DNA from: JBBSEX01 sp038239345
GTDB taxonomy: Bacteria; Acidobacteriota; Terriglobia; Bryobacterales; Bryobacteraceae
Assembly: GCA_038239345.1 (NCBI GenBank)
Contig: JBBSEX010000019.1
Coordinates: forward strand, 1 to 64,000
Direction: 5' to 3'
DNA length: 64,000 nt
Each line of letters starts with the position of its first letter. Position 1 is the stretch's first letter. The position numbers and the translations under genes are program-made. Positions 38,898 through 46,735 of the stretch are shown piece after piece. Below the pieces are notes generated by a model, which searched no databases, was not told the DNA's origin, and worked only from the letters and a program-made list of their open reading frames with translations.

Positions 38898-39070
38898 TGT
38901 CGAGGTGGGCGGCGTCGCGCGGAAGACGGTTCATAATGTCCGACGGCGGCATCCTATCTCCAGTTTCCACCAAAACGCTCCTCAGCGGTAAGGACGCTTC
39001 AGATGGCACTGGGTTTTGGCTAAACTATACTTGATTCGTTTGATTGCACTCACCCGATTTGACTCGCCGC

Positions 39071-40081
39071 ATGCCCGAACCGACTAAGCCTCCCGCCAGG
39101 CGTCACCTCCATCTTCTTTATTGGGTGGTTTCCCTGGCCACCGCTGCCGTTCTTCTTTACTACTCACTGCGGGGCATTGAATGGAACCAGGTCTGGATCG
39201 TCGTTCGATCCGCTCGTCCAGCCGGTGTCGCGCTGGCGCTGGTTCTAATGTCTGTTGTGCTGTTCGTCCGGGCCTATCGCTGGCGCGTCCTGCTGACCGC
39301 CGAAACTCCCGTGCCGATGCCGTTGGCCTTTTGGGCGACCGCCGCCGGATATCTAGGAAATAACGTGCTACCCATGCGCGCCGGAGAGCTGATCCGGACC
39401 GTGATGATCAGCCGCCGCCTGCATATCGGTAAAACATTCGTGCTCACCACCGCTCTGTCGGAACGCATGGTGGACGCCATCGCCCTCATCACAATCAGCG
39501 CGTCGGTACTTCTCACCATGCCCGAACGGCCGGGTTGGTTAGCGAAAGCTGCCATGCCTTTCGCCATCCTCGGATTGCTCGGCGTCGCGGCGATCGCCCT
39601 GCTTCCTGCTCTTGAGCCGTTCTGGTTCCGCTGCCTGGCCATGATCCCGATTCCCGCCGGGCCGCGCACACACATCGAGAATACTTTGCGTCAGATCCTG
39701 GAAGGCGTGCGCAGTTTTCACGATGCCGGCCGCTTGACTCGTTTCTTACTTCTCACCGCAGTCGTGTGGTGTTTAGACGGACTCACCACGGTCGTCGGGG
39801 CGCAAGCCATCGGCGTGCCCATCACCTTTCCCATGGCTTTCCTACTGGTCGCCGGCCTCGGTCTCGGCAGCGCGTTGCCATCCACTCCGGGCTATGTCGG
39901 CATCTACCAATTTGTCGCGGTCAGCATCCTTACGCCGTTCGGACTCAGCCGCACCGATGCCATCGCCTACATTCTGATGTTTCAGGCGATGAACTACATT
40001 GTTGTGCTGGTCTGGGGATTGCTCGGCCTGGAACGGCAACGGAAGTTTGCCGCCGCCAAGCCGGTTCTAATCGCGCCGTAA
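39071..40081 (+). CDS. YbhN-like flippase-domain membrane protein (LPG synthase TM family)
   Basis: A 336-residue integral membrane protein with about eight helices of the lysylphosphatidylglycerol-synthase transmembrane (YbhN/AglD-like) family. Characteristic segments: VVLFVRAYRWRVLL, AAGYLGNNVLPMRAGELIR, ALSERMVDAIALI and GLGSALPSTPGYVGIYQFV. Members move or flip lipid-linked intermediates; this one lacks the soluble MprF catalytic domain. I start at ATG 39071 (MPEPTKPP); a TTG at 39044 is in frame but adds nine atypical residues. It is divergent from the VWA operon. Confidence 0.85.
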   Translation: MPEPTKPPARRHLHLLYWVVSLATAAVLLYYSLRGIEWNQVWIVVRSARPAGVALALVLMSVVLFVRAYRWRVLLTAETPVPMPLAFWATAAGYLGNNVLPMRAGELIRTVMISRRLHIGKTFVLTTALSERMVDAIALITISASVLLTMPERPGWLAKAAMPFAILGLLGVAAIALLPALEPFWFRCLAMIPIPAGPRTHIENTLRQILEGVRSFHDAGRLTRFLLLTAVVWCLDGLTTVVGAQAIGVPITFPMAFLLVAGLGLGSALPSTPGYVGIYQFVAVSILTPFGLSRTDAIAYILMFQAMNYIVVLVWGLLGLERQRKFAAAKPVLIAP

Positions 40082-40085
40082 TTTC

Positions 40086-40520
40086 CTAGGCAACACCGTA
40101 CAGGCATTCCCAATCGATCTTTGCCTCGTCCCCTTCCTCCTCGAAGGACAGATTGATTCGCAGGCCGAAATCGTCGATGTGCCCTACCACTCCCCGATCG
40201 CTCTTTCTCGCCGCGACGGTCCGGGTCACCAGCATTTGCCGGCCCCGAACGTCCCACGAAATCGCTTTCACGATAGGAAGCAAACCGGGATTGATGATAT
40301 AGCCCATCACCTTGTCTTCCGCCAGAAAGCGCTCCACATCGCGATACGGCTGCGTGGTTTGCAGCAAGCGAAACTGGACCGCTTGTCCTTCGATAGTCAA
40401 TGTCTCGCCGCCTGTTCCCGCAGTTAGTTCGTGGATATGTCTGATTTTCAGCTTCAATAACTCCCGCAGCCGGGGTTTCGCCAGCCTGGCGAATTCATCC
40501 ACCGCCGCCTGTTCATCCAT
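40086..40520 (-). CDS. Small hypothetical cytosolic protein
   Basis: A 144-residue protein that I do not recognise. It has a helical N-terminus (AAVDEFARLAKPRLRELLKL) followed by beta-rich sequence (GETLTIEGQAVQFRLL, then WDVRGRQMLVTRTVAARKSD), and ends FEEEGDEAKIDWECLYGVA. The frame is open back to 40616, but ATG 40518-40520 avoids overlap with the divergent AAA gene starting at 40603. It is convergent with the YbhN-like gene (4-bp gap). Confidence 0.65.
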   Translation of the reverse strand: MDEQAAVDEFARLAKPRLRELLKLKIRHIHELTAGTGGETLTIEGQAVQFRLLQTTQPYRDVERFLAEDKVMGYIINPGLLPIVKAISWDVRGRQMLVTRTVAARKSDRGVVGHIDDFGLRINLSFEEEGDEAKIDWECLYGVA

Positions 40521-40602
40521 GGCCGGAAGTATAGCAAGGGAGACTGAAATCTTGGCCGGTGATTCGGCCAGCCGCCGCCGGCGTGCGTCAATAAGAGAGT
40601 AC

Positions 40603-42132
40603 ATGGCAGAAATCACCGTCAGTGAGACTCGCGCTCCCGCTCCGCCTCAGAAAGCAGAAAGCCGCGCGGCAAAAGTAATCCGCGACATCTTCGAATCGGG
40701 CCGGCCGCTTACCTACATCCGTTCTTCGGAGGAGCAGCGTGTTAGCCGCGTATTGCGCGAAGTCGGCCAGCGAGGCCTCGGCTCCCTTCCCCTCCCTGTT
40801 TGGACTTGGAGCATGACCGAAGGCTTACATCGCGAAGGCCATGCATCCATATCGGAAACCGAAAATCCCCGTACCGTGCTCGATTTTATCGACGCCCATG
40901 CCGAGCCCGCCATCTTCCACTTGAAAGATTTCCATGAGCCGCTGGGCCATTCCTCCGAGATCCGCCGCCGGCTGCGCGATATTTATGAAAGCTGTTTCGA
41001 CCGCCAAAAGTTCATCGTTATATCCTCGCCCGTGCGGTTGATCCCCGAAGAGATTGAACGCAGCTTGATCTATGTAGAACTGCGCCCGCCAGACATGATC
41101 GAACTGGTGGAGTTTCTGAAGGACGAAAGCAAAGGGACCGATGAGGTGCTTCTCCAGCAGTTCGCCCGTGTACTGCAAGGTTTGACACTCGACGAAGCTC
41201 GGTACGCTTTGCGCCGCGCGTTGGCCGTCAGCCCCCATCTGTCGACGGATTCCATCCCGGCTTTGCTCGAAGAGAAGAAACTGCTTGTGAATCGCAGCGG
41301 CTTCATCGAATTCATTTCCGATCGCACGAAGATGGAAGACATCGGCGGTCTTGAGGGGTTGAAGAAATGGCTTCTGGAGCGTCAGAAGTTATTTAAAATG
41401 CGCGAGAGCCTAAGCTCGGAGATCGTTCCCAAGGGCGTCCTCTTCATGGGTATCCCCGGTTGCGGAAAGAGCCTCTCGGTGAAGGCCATCGCTTCTTATT
41501 TTGAATTGCCGCTCTATCGAATGGATATGATCGAAGTCTTCTCCGGCCGTCGCGGCAAGCCCGAAGCGGTTTTCGTGCAAGCCTGCAAAATGCTGGAAGA
41601 TATGGCGCCCGCCGTGCTCTGGTTCGACGAAATTGAGATGGGCATTACGTCCACCGATAATGGCGGGGAGCAGGGTCGCATCTTCGCATTTTTCCTTACC
41701 TGGATGCAGGAAAAGACGCGCGGACTCTTCGTCGCCGCCACCGCTAATCGAATCGATCTTCTGCCCGCCGAAATGCTCCGCAAAGGACGGTTCGACGAGG
41801 TTTTCTTCGTCGACCTTCCGCTCGATGACGAGCGCATCGAGATCTTTAATATTCACCTCAAGCGCCGCGGTGTCGACCCTGCTTCTCTGAACGTCCAGCA
41901 ATTAACCCAATTCACCACCGGGTGGGCCGGAGCGGAGATTGAGCAGTGCGTGATTTCGGCCCTGACCCGGGCAAGACTCGAAGATCGCGAACTGGTCGCC
42001 CAGGATCTGGTGAACACCGCGGTGAGTATCGTTCCCCTGTCGCGGACAATGAAGGAACAGATCAATCACATTCGCGGTTGGGCTTTTGAGCGTGCGGTGC
42101 GGGCCTCACCACGCTCCGTCGGCGGGCGCTGA
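40603..42132 (+). CDS. Ycf46-like AAA ATPase
   Basis: A 509-residue AAA ATPase close to chloroplast/cyanobacterial Ycf46. The N-terminal half (about 20-235) is a degenerate AAA-like domain without Walker motifs (FHLKDFHEPLG, KFIVISSPVRLIP), and the C-terminal half is a full AAA module: IGGLEGLKKWL, Walker A GIPGCGKS (283-290), Walker B VLWFDEIE (338-345) and the arginine-finger region RKGRFDEVFFVDLP. The frame is open back to 40312, but ATG 40603 (MAEITVSET) fits the family and clears the divergent gene. Roles proposed for Ycf46 concern stress and inorganic-carbon use in cyanobacteria; the function here is unknown. Confidence 0.9.
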   Translation: MAEITVSETRAPAPPQKAESRAAKVIRDIFESGRPLTYIRSSEEQRVSRVLREVGQRGLGSLPLPVWTWSMTEGLHREGHASISETENPRTVLDFIDAHAEPAIFHLKDFHEPLGHSSEIRRRLRDIYESCFDRQKFIVISSPVRLIPEEIERSLIYVELRPPDMIELVEFLKDESKGTDEVLLQQFARVLQGLTLDEARYALRRALAVSPHLSTDSIPALLEEKKLLVNRSGFIEFISDRTKMEDIGGLEGLKKWLLERQKLFKMRESLSSEIVPKGVLFMGIPGCGKSLSVKAIASYFELPLYRMDMIEVFSGRRGKPEAVFVQACKMLEDMAPAVLWFDEIEMGITSTDNGGEQGRIFAFFLTWMQEKTRGLFVAATANRIDLLPAEMLRKGRFDEVFFVDLPLDDERIEIFNIHLKRRGVDPASLNVQQLTQFTTGWAGAEIEQCVISALTRARLEDRELVAQDLVNTAVSIVPLSRTMKEQINHIRGWAFERAVRASPRSVGGR

Positions 42133-42241
42133 ATGGCGGCGTAACCCCCGAAATCGTTATTCTCGCCCCTCCCGCGGCACGCCAAACCTACGCCTGAAAC
42201 GGGCCATTGACGCGGGTGACAGCAAGGGGTAGTCTTAAGTT

Positions 42242-42817
42242 GTGGGAGTGCTTGTTACACGCTATTTGCCGTCGCGCCATTACTTCTACGGAGGGATGAT
42301 CGCTCTTGGCCTGGCGGTGTTTTCGGCATGGTGCGGTCTGCGTTGGAGTCCCGCCTTTATCGCTTGCGCGCTCTTCCTGCTCACCGACGTTTTCGTGCTC
42401 TTCCTGGCTCTGCGGCCGCCGATTGAGATTCACGACACCCACCTGCGAGTCGACCGGCTAAACATTCCCTGGAATCAAATTCGCCGCTTAGACCGTACCG
42501 CTTGGATCCAGCCGCTGGTTATTTACTTGACCCTCCTCGACGACCGGCGTGTTCGCATCATCTATCCGGGCGACTTGGAATCGTCGAATAATTTACTCCG
42601 CCACTTGCGCCGCAATTCCCGCGAATCGTTGATAGACGGCATCCCTTACCGGCAGTTCTGGGGCGAATCGCTCGCCGCCGCACCTGAACGCAAGCAACTC
42701 ACCTCTCCCCGGTATCAATTGCTGCGCCCTGAAGATGAAGCCGAAGTGGAGCGCCTGTTGCGGCGCCTGAAGACCGTCGGACACCTCGACCCAAAGAATT
42801 CCTCGGACGAGAAATAA
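42242..42817 (+). CDS. Hypothetical membrane protein with PH-like domain
   Basis: A 191-residue protein with two N-terminal helices (YYGGMIALGLAVFSA-like segment about 15-30 and ACALFLLTDVFVLFLAL about 42-58) followed by a PH-like beta sheet (IEIHDTHLRVDRLNIPWNQI, RRLDRT, LTLLDDRRVRIIYPG) and a charged tail. It starts at GTG, and is followed after 3 bp by the DUF218 gene, so both are probably co-transcribed. No specific function can be given. Confidence 0.7.
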   Translation: MGVLVTRYLPSRHYFYGGMIALGLAVFSAWCGLRWSPAFIACALFLLTDVFVLFLALRPPIEIHDTHLRVDRLNIPWNQIRRLDRTAWIQPLVIYLTLLDDRRVRIIYPGDLESSNNLLRHLRRNSRESLIDGIPYRQFWGESLAAAPERKQLTSPRYQLLRPEDEAEVERLLRRLKTVGHLDPKNSSDEK

Positions 42818-42820
42818 GGG

Positions 42821-43408
42821 TTGCGGCGGCCTCGCTTTCTCGCCCTGCTCATCTTGATCGCCTTGATTCTGTTCTTCTCCCACGCTATTTGGCTTCGTTC
42901 CGCTGGGGAATACCTGGTCCAAGCCGGACCCCCCGTCCAGGCCGAGGCGGTGGTTGTTCTTGCCGGCGACATCTCAGGCAATCGGGTACTCAAGGCAGGC
43001 GATCTTGTCCGCAGCGGGTTCGCTCCGCTGGCAATCGTCAATGGGCCCGAAGGCATGTATGGTTATCCCGAGTGCGCCCTGGCCATCCCCTTCGCTGTCA
43101 AACACGGGTACCCCGAAAAGGATTTCTTCTGTTTCCCAATGGACGCCCATTCCACGCGGGAAGAGGCCGTCATCGTAGTCAATGAACTGCGCCGGCGGGG
43201 CATACACAACGTGGATGTAGTGACCTCGGATTTTCATACCCGGCGCGCCGGAAAAGTACTTCGCGCGCTCGCTGGCGACATCCAAATCCACATGGTGGCT
43301 TCCAAGGACGATCACTTCAGCCCCGGTGCCTGGTGGCATGACCGCGAAGGTCGTAAAATTGGACTTATGGAGTGGACCAAGACCGTCGCTTACTGGTTTG
43401 GAATCTGA
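42821..43408 (+). CDS. DUF218/YdcF-like (SanA/ElyC-type) protein
   Basis: A 195-residue protein with one N-terminal membrane anchor (LALLILIALILFFSHAIWL) and a DUF218 domain: AEAVVVLAGDISGNRVLKAG, then MDAHSTREEAVIVVNEL and VTSDFHTRRA. These proteins sit in the inner membrane facing the periplasm and in other bacteria affect envelope (peptidoglycan/ECA) homeostasis. It starts at TTG 3 bp after the preceding gene; the ABC exporter begins 2 bp after its stop. Exact role unknown. Confidence 0.82.
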   Translation: MRRPRFLALLILIALILFFSHAIWLRSAGEYLVQAGPPVQAEAVVVLAGDISGNRVLKAGDLVRSGFAPLAIVNGPEGMYGYPECALAIPFAVKHGYPEKDFFCFPMDAHSTREEAVIVVNELRRRGIHNVDVVTSDFHTRRAGKVLRALAGDIQIHMVASKDDHFSPGAWWHDREGRKIGLMEWTKTVAYWFGI

Positions 43409-43410
43409 CG

Positions 43411-45171
43411 GTGGGCACGCCCTCGCGCATCCGCGAATCGTTCCGCGTTCTTCAACCCTATCTTTGGCGCTACCGCCGCAATTTTTCGTTCGGCATGGGC
43501 GCGCTGCTGATGAAAGATATCCTGGCCGTTTCGCAACCGCTGGTTATCCGCGCTGGTATCGATTCGCTTAACCGCGGCTTCAACGTCAATACCGTCCTAT
43601 GGGTCGCCGGCGCACTGGCGCTGATCTCTGGAGTGAAGGGAATTTTCCAGTACTGGATGCGCGTGATCCTGATCGGCATCTCCCGCGATATCGAGTACGA
43701 CATGCGAAATAGCCTGTTCGCGTCTCTCGTCGGGCTGTCTTCCGATTTCTATGGCCGTTACCGCACGGGCGACATCATGGCGCGGTCTACCAACGATCTG
43801 AATGCCGTCCGCATGATGCTTGGCCCGGGAATCATGTACTGGTGCGAGACGTCCATCACCCTGGTTCTGGCCATCAGTGTGATGCTTATCGTCGATTGGC
43901 CGCTGACCCTGATCGCCCTCATTCCCGCGCCGTTCATCAGTTTCGCAGTCATTTATTTTGGCCGCCGCATCCATGACCGATTCGAAAAGATTCAGGGTAT
44001 GTTCTCCGATATCAGCAGCCGTGTCCAGGAAAATCTGTCCGGCGTGCGAGTGATTCGCGCTTACGCCCAGGAATCGGCCGAGATGCATAATTTCGAATCG
44101 CTGAACATCGATTACATCGACCAGAACATCAAGCTGGCCCGGATATCCGGTCTTTTCATGCCGCTGCTGCAAGCCTTGATCGGGCTCACGTTTTTGATCG
44201 TCCTTTGGGCGGGCGGCTGGCGCCTGCTATCGCATTCCATTTCACTCGGCAGCTTCGTGATGTTCAACACTTACATGGGCATGCTTGTCTGGCCGATGAT
44301 CGCCATGGGTTGGGTGGTGAATCTGATGCAGCGAGGCAGCGCGTCGGTTGCCCGCATTCAGGAAATTCTGGCCGAACGCCCAAGCATTGCCGACCCGCCA
44401 AATCCCCGGCCTCTTACATCGCCCGTGGCCGGGGAGCTCGTCTTTGAACATGTTGCCATGCACTATCCGGCGGGGTCGGCCCTTAGCGATGTCAGTCTGC
44501 GCATTCCCGCGGGTTCCACCGTGGCGCTGGTGGGCCACACGGGAAGTGGCAAGAGCACGCTAGCCCAGTTGATTCCCCGTCTGATGGATCCTACATCGGG
44601 CCGCATACTTCTAGACGGGGTCGATCTGCGCGATCTTTCCCCCTTCGCCCTGCGTGAGCAAATTGGCTTCGTTCCGCAGGAGACCTTCCTGTTCAGCGAT
44701 ACCGTGGGCGCGAACATTGCCTTCGGAGTGAAAGAATCGACCCCCGGCCAAATCCGCCGCGCCGCCGAAATTGCCGGTCTTGGCCCCGACCTCGAGGCTT
44801 TCCCCCAGGGCTTCGACACCATGGTGGGCGAGCGTGGACTCACGTTGTCGGGCGGGCAAAAGCAGCGCACCGCGATTGCCCGGGCCATACTTCGCGATCC
44901 GAAAATTCTGATTCTTGACGACGCTCTCGCCAGCGTCGACACCCTCACCGAAGAACGGATCCTGACGAATCTGGCCGAAGTCACTCGGGGCCGTACGACG
45001 ATTCTGATTTCGCATCGCATCTCCACCGTGCGCGGGGCCGATCGCATTTTCGTTCTCGAGCATGGCCGCGTCGCCGAAGAAGGCAGTCACTCGGACCTTC
45101 TAGCGAGAAACGGTTACTACGCGGAGTTGTATCAGAAGCAGCTTCTGGAAGAAGAACTCGAAGCGATTTAA
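43411..45171 (+). CDS. MsbA-like ABC exporter (fused permease and ATPase)
   Basis: A 586-residue half-transporter that should work as a homodimer to export lipid or hydrophobic molecules. The N-terminal 310 residues hold six helices of the ABC type-1 fold; the C-terminal ATPase has Walker A GHTGSGKS, Q-loop VPQETFLFS, signature LSGGQKQR, Walker B ILILDDAL and H-loop ISHR. The frame is open back to 43372, inside the DUF218 gene; GTG at 43411, 2 bp after that stop, is the likeliest start. The lipid A flippase MsbA is the closest functional type, but multidrug exporters are equally alike. Confidence 0.9.
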   Translation: MGTPSRIRESFRVLQPYLWRYRRNFSFGMGALLMKDILAVSQPLVIRAGIDSLNRGFNVNTVLWVAGALALISGVKGIFQYWMRVILIGISRDIEYDMRNSLFASLVGLSSDFYGRYRTGDIMARSTNDLNAVRMMLGPGIMYWCETSITLVLAISVMLIVDWPLTLIALIPAPFISFAVIYFGRRIHDRFEKIQGMFSDISSRVQENLSGVRVIRAYAQESAEMHNFESLNIDYIDQNIKLARISGLFMPLLQALIGLTFLIVLWAGGWRLLSHSISLGSFVMFNTYMGMLVWPMIAMGWVVNLMQRGSASVARIQEILAERPSIADPPNPRPLTSPVAGELVFEHVAMHYPAGSALSDVSLRIPAGSTVALVGHTGSGKSTLAQLIPRLMDPTSGRILLDGVDLRDLSPFALREQIGFVPQETFLFSDTVGANIAFGVKESTPGQIRRAAEIAGLGPDLEAFPQGFDTMVGERGLTLSGGQKQRTAIARAILRDPKILILDDALASVDTLTEERILTNLAEVTRGRTTILISHRISTVRGADRIFVLEHGRVAEEGSHSDLLARNGYYAELYQKQLLEEELEAI

Positions 45172-45173
45172 CA

Positions 45174-46259
45174 ATGAGAGCGTTCGCCGTTTTTCCCACT
45201 ACGCGGACCGTCCGCATCGTCGATCACCTGGAGCCTCGCATTGCAGGCCCTCTAGAAGTGAAGTTGCGCATCTTGGATGTGGGCATCTGCGGTACCGACA
45301 AGGAAATCTGCGCCTTCGAATACGGCACTCCGCCCGTTGGTTCCGATTATCTGGTACTTGGTCATGAATGCTTGGGAGAAGTGATCGAAGTTGGCTCCGC
45401 GGTGTCCGGTCTTCAGTTGGGCGACCTTGCCGTTCCTACGGTGCGCCGCCCCTGCCCTCACGACAATTGCACGGCCTGCCGGGCTGGACGCCAGGACTTC
45501 TGCTTCACGGGCGACTTCACTGAGCGCGGGATTAAGCAGCGCCATGGATTTATGACCGAGTTCGTGGTGGAGCAAGAGCAATTCCTTAACCTGGTTCCCA
45601 GACACCTGCGTGAAGTCGGGGTCCTGGTTGAGCCACTCACGGTAACCGAAAAAGGGATCTCGCAACTCTGGTCAGTCCAACAGCGCTTGCCGTGGAGAGA
45701 ATCCGGGCACCGTCGGGCGATCGTTCTAGGGGCTGGTCCGGTTGGACTCCTGGCGGCAATGAAATTGGTTCTGGAAGGGTTCCATACCATCGTCTATTCA
45801 CGCACTGACGCGCCCGCTCTGATTACGAAAATCGTCGCAGGCATTGGAGCTGAATTCATCCCCGCCGAATCGGTTAACGTCGATCAGCTTGCCGCTCAAG
45901 TGGGCAGCATAGATGTAATCTTCGAAGCCGCCGGAGCCTCCTCGCTGGCGTTCGATGTTCTACCAAAGCTGGGCGCCAATGGCGTGTTCCTCTTCACCGG
46001 AATTCCCGGCCACCGCAACAAAGTTCCCGTGGAGGCCGACGCGATCATGAAGAATCTGGTGCTCAAAAACCAGTTGGTATTCGGTACCGTGAACGCCAGC
46101 CTTGAAAACTACCAGACGGCCGTTAGCGACATCGCAACCTTTTTTGAACGCTGGCCCGATGCCCTGCGGAGCGTGATTTCAAACCGCTTCCCAATTGAGG
46201 AAGCCTCGGGGCTCTTGTTAGGGAAGAGCGGTGGAGTCAAGAACGTGATTGCAATATAG
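45174..46259 (+). CDS. Zinc alcohol dehydrogenase, glucose 1-dehydrogenase type
   Basis: A 361-residue medium-chain dehydrogenase. Catalytic zinc ligands are Cys39 (GICGTDKE) and the HE pair in LGHECLG; a structural zinc site is formed by Cys94, Cys99, Cys102 and Cys110. The Rossmann motif is VLGAGPVGLLAAMK (about 184-197). The GTDKEI segment and the C-terminal form match archaeal-type glucose 1-dehydrogenases of a non-phosphorylated sugar oxidation route, so oxidation of glucose or galactose with NAD(P)+ is likely. It starts 2 bp after the exporter and ends at the small-RNA locus. Confidence 0.85.
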   Translation: MRAFAVFPTTRTVRIVDHLEPRIAGPLEVKLRILDVGICGTDKEICAFEYGTPPVGSDYLVLGHECLGEVIEVGSAVSGLQLGDLAVPTVRRPCPHDNCTACRAGRQDFCFTGDFTERGIKQRHGFMTEFVVEQEQFLNLVPRHLREVGVLVEPLTVTEKGISQLWSVQQRLPWRESGHRRAIVLGAGPVGLLAAMKLVLEGFHTIVYSRTDAPALITKIVAGIGAEFIPAESVNVDQLAAQVGSIDVIFEAAGASSLAFDVLPKLGANGVFLFTGIPGHRNKVPVEADAIMKNLVLKNQLVFGTVNASLENYQTAVSDIATFFERWPDALRSVISNRFPIEEASGLLLGKSGGVKNVIAI

Positions 46260-46276
46260 GCCGCCAGAAACACGAA

Positions 46277-46301
46277 ACCCCCGCAAACTATCTGCGGGGG
46301 T
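46277..46301 (-). terminator. Terminator hairpin, probably of the minus-strand small RNA
   Basis: ACCCCCGCA (46277-46285) pairs with TGCGGGGGT (46293-46301) around a 7-nt loop. On the minus strand it is followed by TTTCGTGTTT, a modest U-tract. On the plus strand it could also stop transcripts from the dehydrogenase gene, but no U-run follows there. Confidence 0.65.
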
Positions 46302-46391
46302 CGCGCTGGTTTCAGCGTTCGCGTGAGGCAACCGTTCTACATGAGAAGCGGTCTCGGCACTGACGAAACCTGAACGTTAAGAGCAGTCGAC

Positions 46392-46451
46392 TTAAAAGTC
46401 GGCCACCTCACGCGTCGGATTAATGCTACTACTATCGCTACCAGTATTCAT
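46392..46451 (-). CDS. 19-residue peptide ORF in the small-RNA locus
   Basis: The ORF encodes MNTGSDSSSINPTREVADF and stops at TAA. It is preceded by AAAGGAGGTGGTCC (46458-46471), which can pair over all 14 positions (one G-U) with the usual 16S rRNA 3' tail. The GGAGG core is 12 nt from the ATG, slightly long. The peptide is hydrophilic, with no signal or membrane segment. It may be a real micro-protein or a leader peptide whose translation controls folding of the RNA downstream. Confidence 0.5.
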   Translation of the reverse strand: MNTGSDSSSINPTREVADF

Positions 46452-46485
46452 TAGTCTGGACCACCTCCTTTTTCAGTGATACTAC

Positions 46486-46514
46486 ATCATAAACCCGTTT
46501 TTTCGAGCTGTCAA
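46486..46514 (-). promoter_or_regulatory. Near-consensus sigma-70 promoter, minus strand
   Basis: On the minus strand TTGACA (46509-46514) and TATGAT (46486-46491) are separated by exactly 17 nt. The -35 is perfect and the -10 differs from TATAAT at one base. Predicted transcription starts near 46478-46480. It is the best promoter seen in the window and faces the small ORF, away from the MFS gene. Confidence 0.75.
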
Positions 46515-46525
46515 AAAAAGAAAAA

Positions 46526-46547
46526 GCCCCACTCCGAAGAGTGAGGC
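46526..46547 (-). terminator. Intrinsic terminator upstream of the small-RNA promoter, minus strand
   Basis: On the minus strand GCCTCACTC-TTCG-GAGTGGGGC forms a 9-bp stem (one G-U) with a cUUCGg tetraloop, followed by TTTTTC and a second T-run: a textbook intrinsic terminator. It insulates the promoter at 46486-46514 from minus-strand readthrough. Which transcript it ends is unclear. Confidence 0.8.
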
Positions 46548-46551
46548 TCGA

Positions 46552-46735
46552 TACGGTTAAACACCAAATTAGGAGGCAACAAACACCAAAACGAAACCCC
46601 TAGACCCACCCCCCCAACAGCAATCCTAGCGCCACGTTGTAAGCGGCTGATTTCACATGCCACGGGTTGCGGGAATTCGCTTTCTCATACCAAAGGTCTA
46701 CTGAATCCCGTAGAACCGGAGATATACTATCGAAT
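46552..46735. other. Leader/intergenic stretch before the MFS gene
   Basis: A non-coding stretch of about 180 bp between the terminator and the likely MFS start. It has an AGGAGG-like sequence at 46571-46576 without a following ORF, a C-run near 46607-46615 and no recognisable RNA gene. A promoter for the MFS gene is presumably here but none is convincing. A frame open from 46667 could extend the MFS protein. Confidence 0.5.

Larger units (their letters stand above)
46277..46479 (-). ncRNA. Candidate small RNA / dual-function leader RNA
   Basis: About 200 nt lie between a near-consensus promoter (46486-46514) and a terminator hairpin (46277-46301). The 5' part holds an extended Shine-Dalgarno and a 19-codon ORF. 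Downstream is a folded domain closed by a 9-bp perfect stem (46320-46328 with 46406-46414), containing a hairpin at 46331-46352 and one at 46388-46401 that includes the ORF stop codon. The closing stem uses bases of the last codons, so translation of the ORF would open it. I do not recognise the family; it is not a tRNA, 6S or tmRNA by eye. Expression is inferred from signals only. Confidence 0.6.

Noticed and set aside
46320..46414. Possible tRNA from the cloverleaf-like pairing
   Set aside because: The closing stem is 9 bp and about 95 nt apart, and no T-loop (TTCRANY) or anticodon arm fits; better read as part of the small RNA.
46454..46471. Remnant of a 16S rRNA 3' end on the plus strand
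   Set aside because: Matches 16 of 18 bases of the rRNA tail, but no rRNA sequence lies upstream; the match is explained by the extended Shine-Dalgarno on the other strand.
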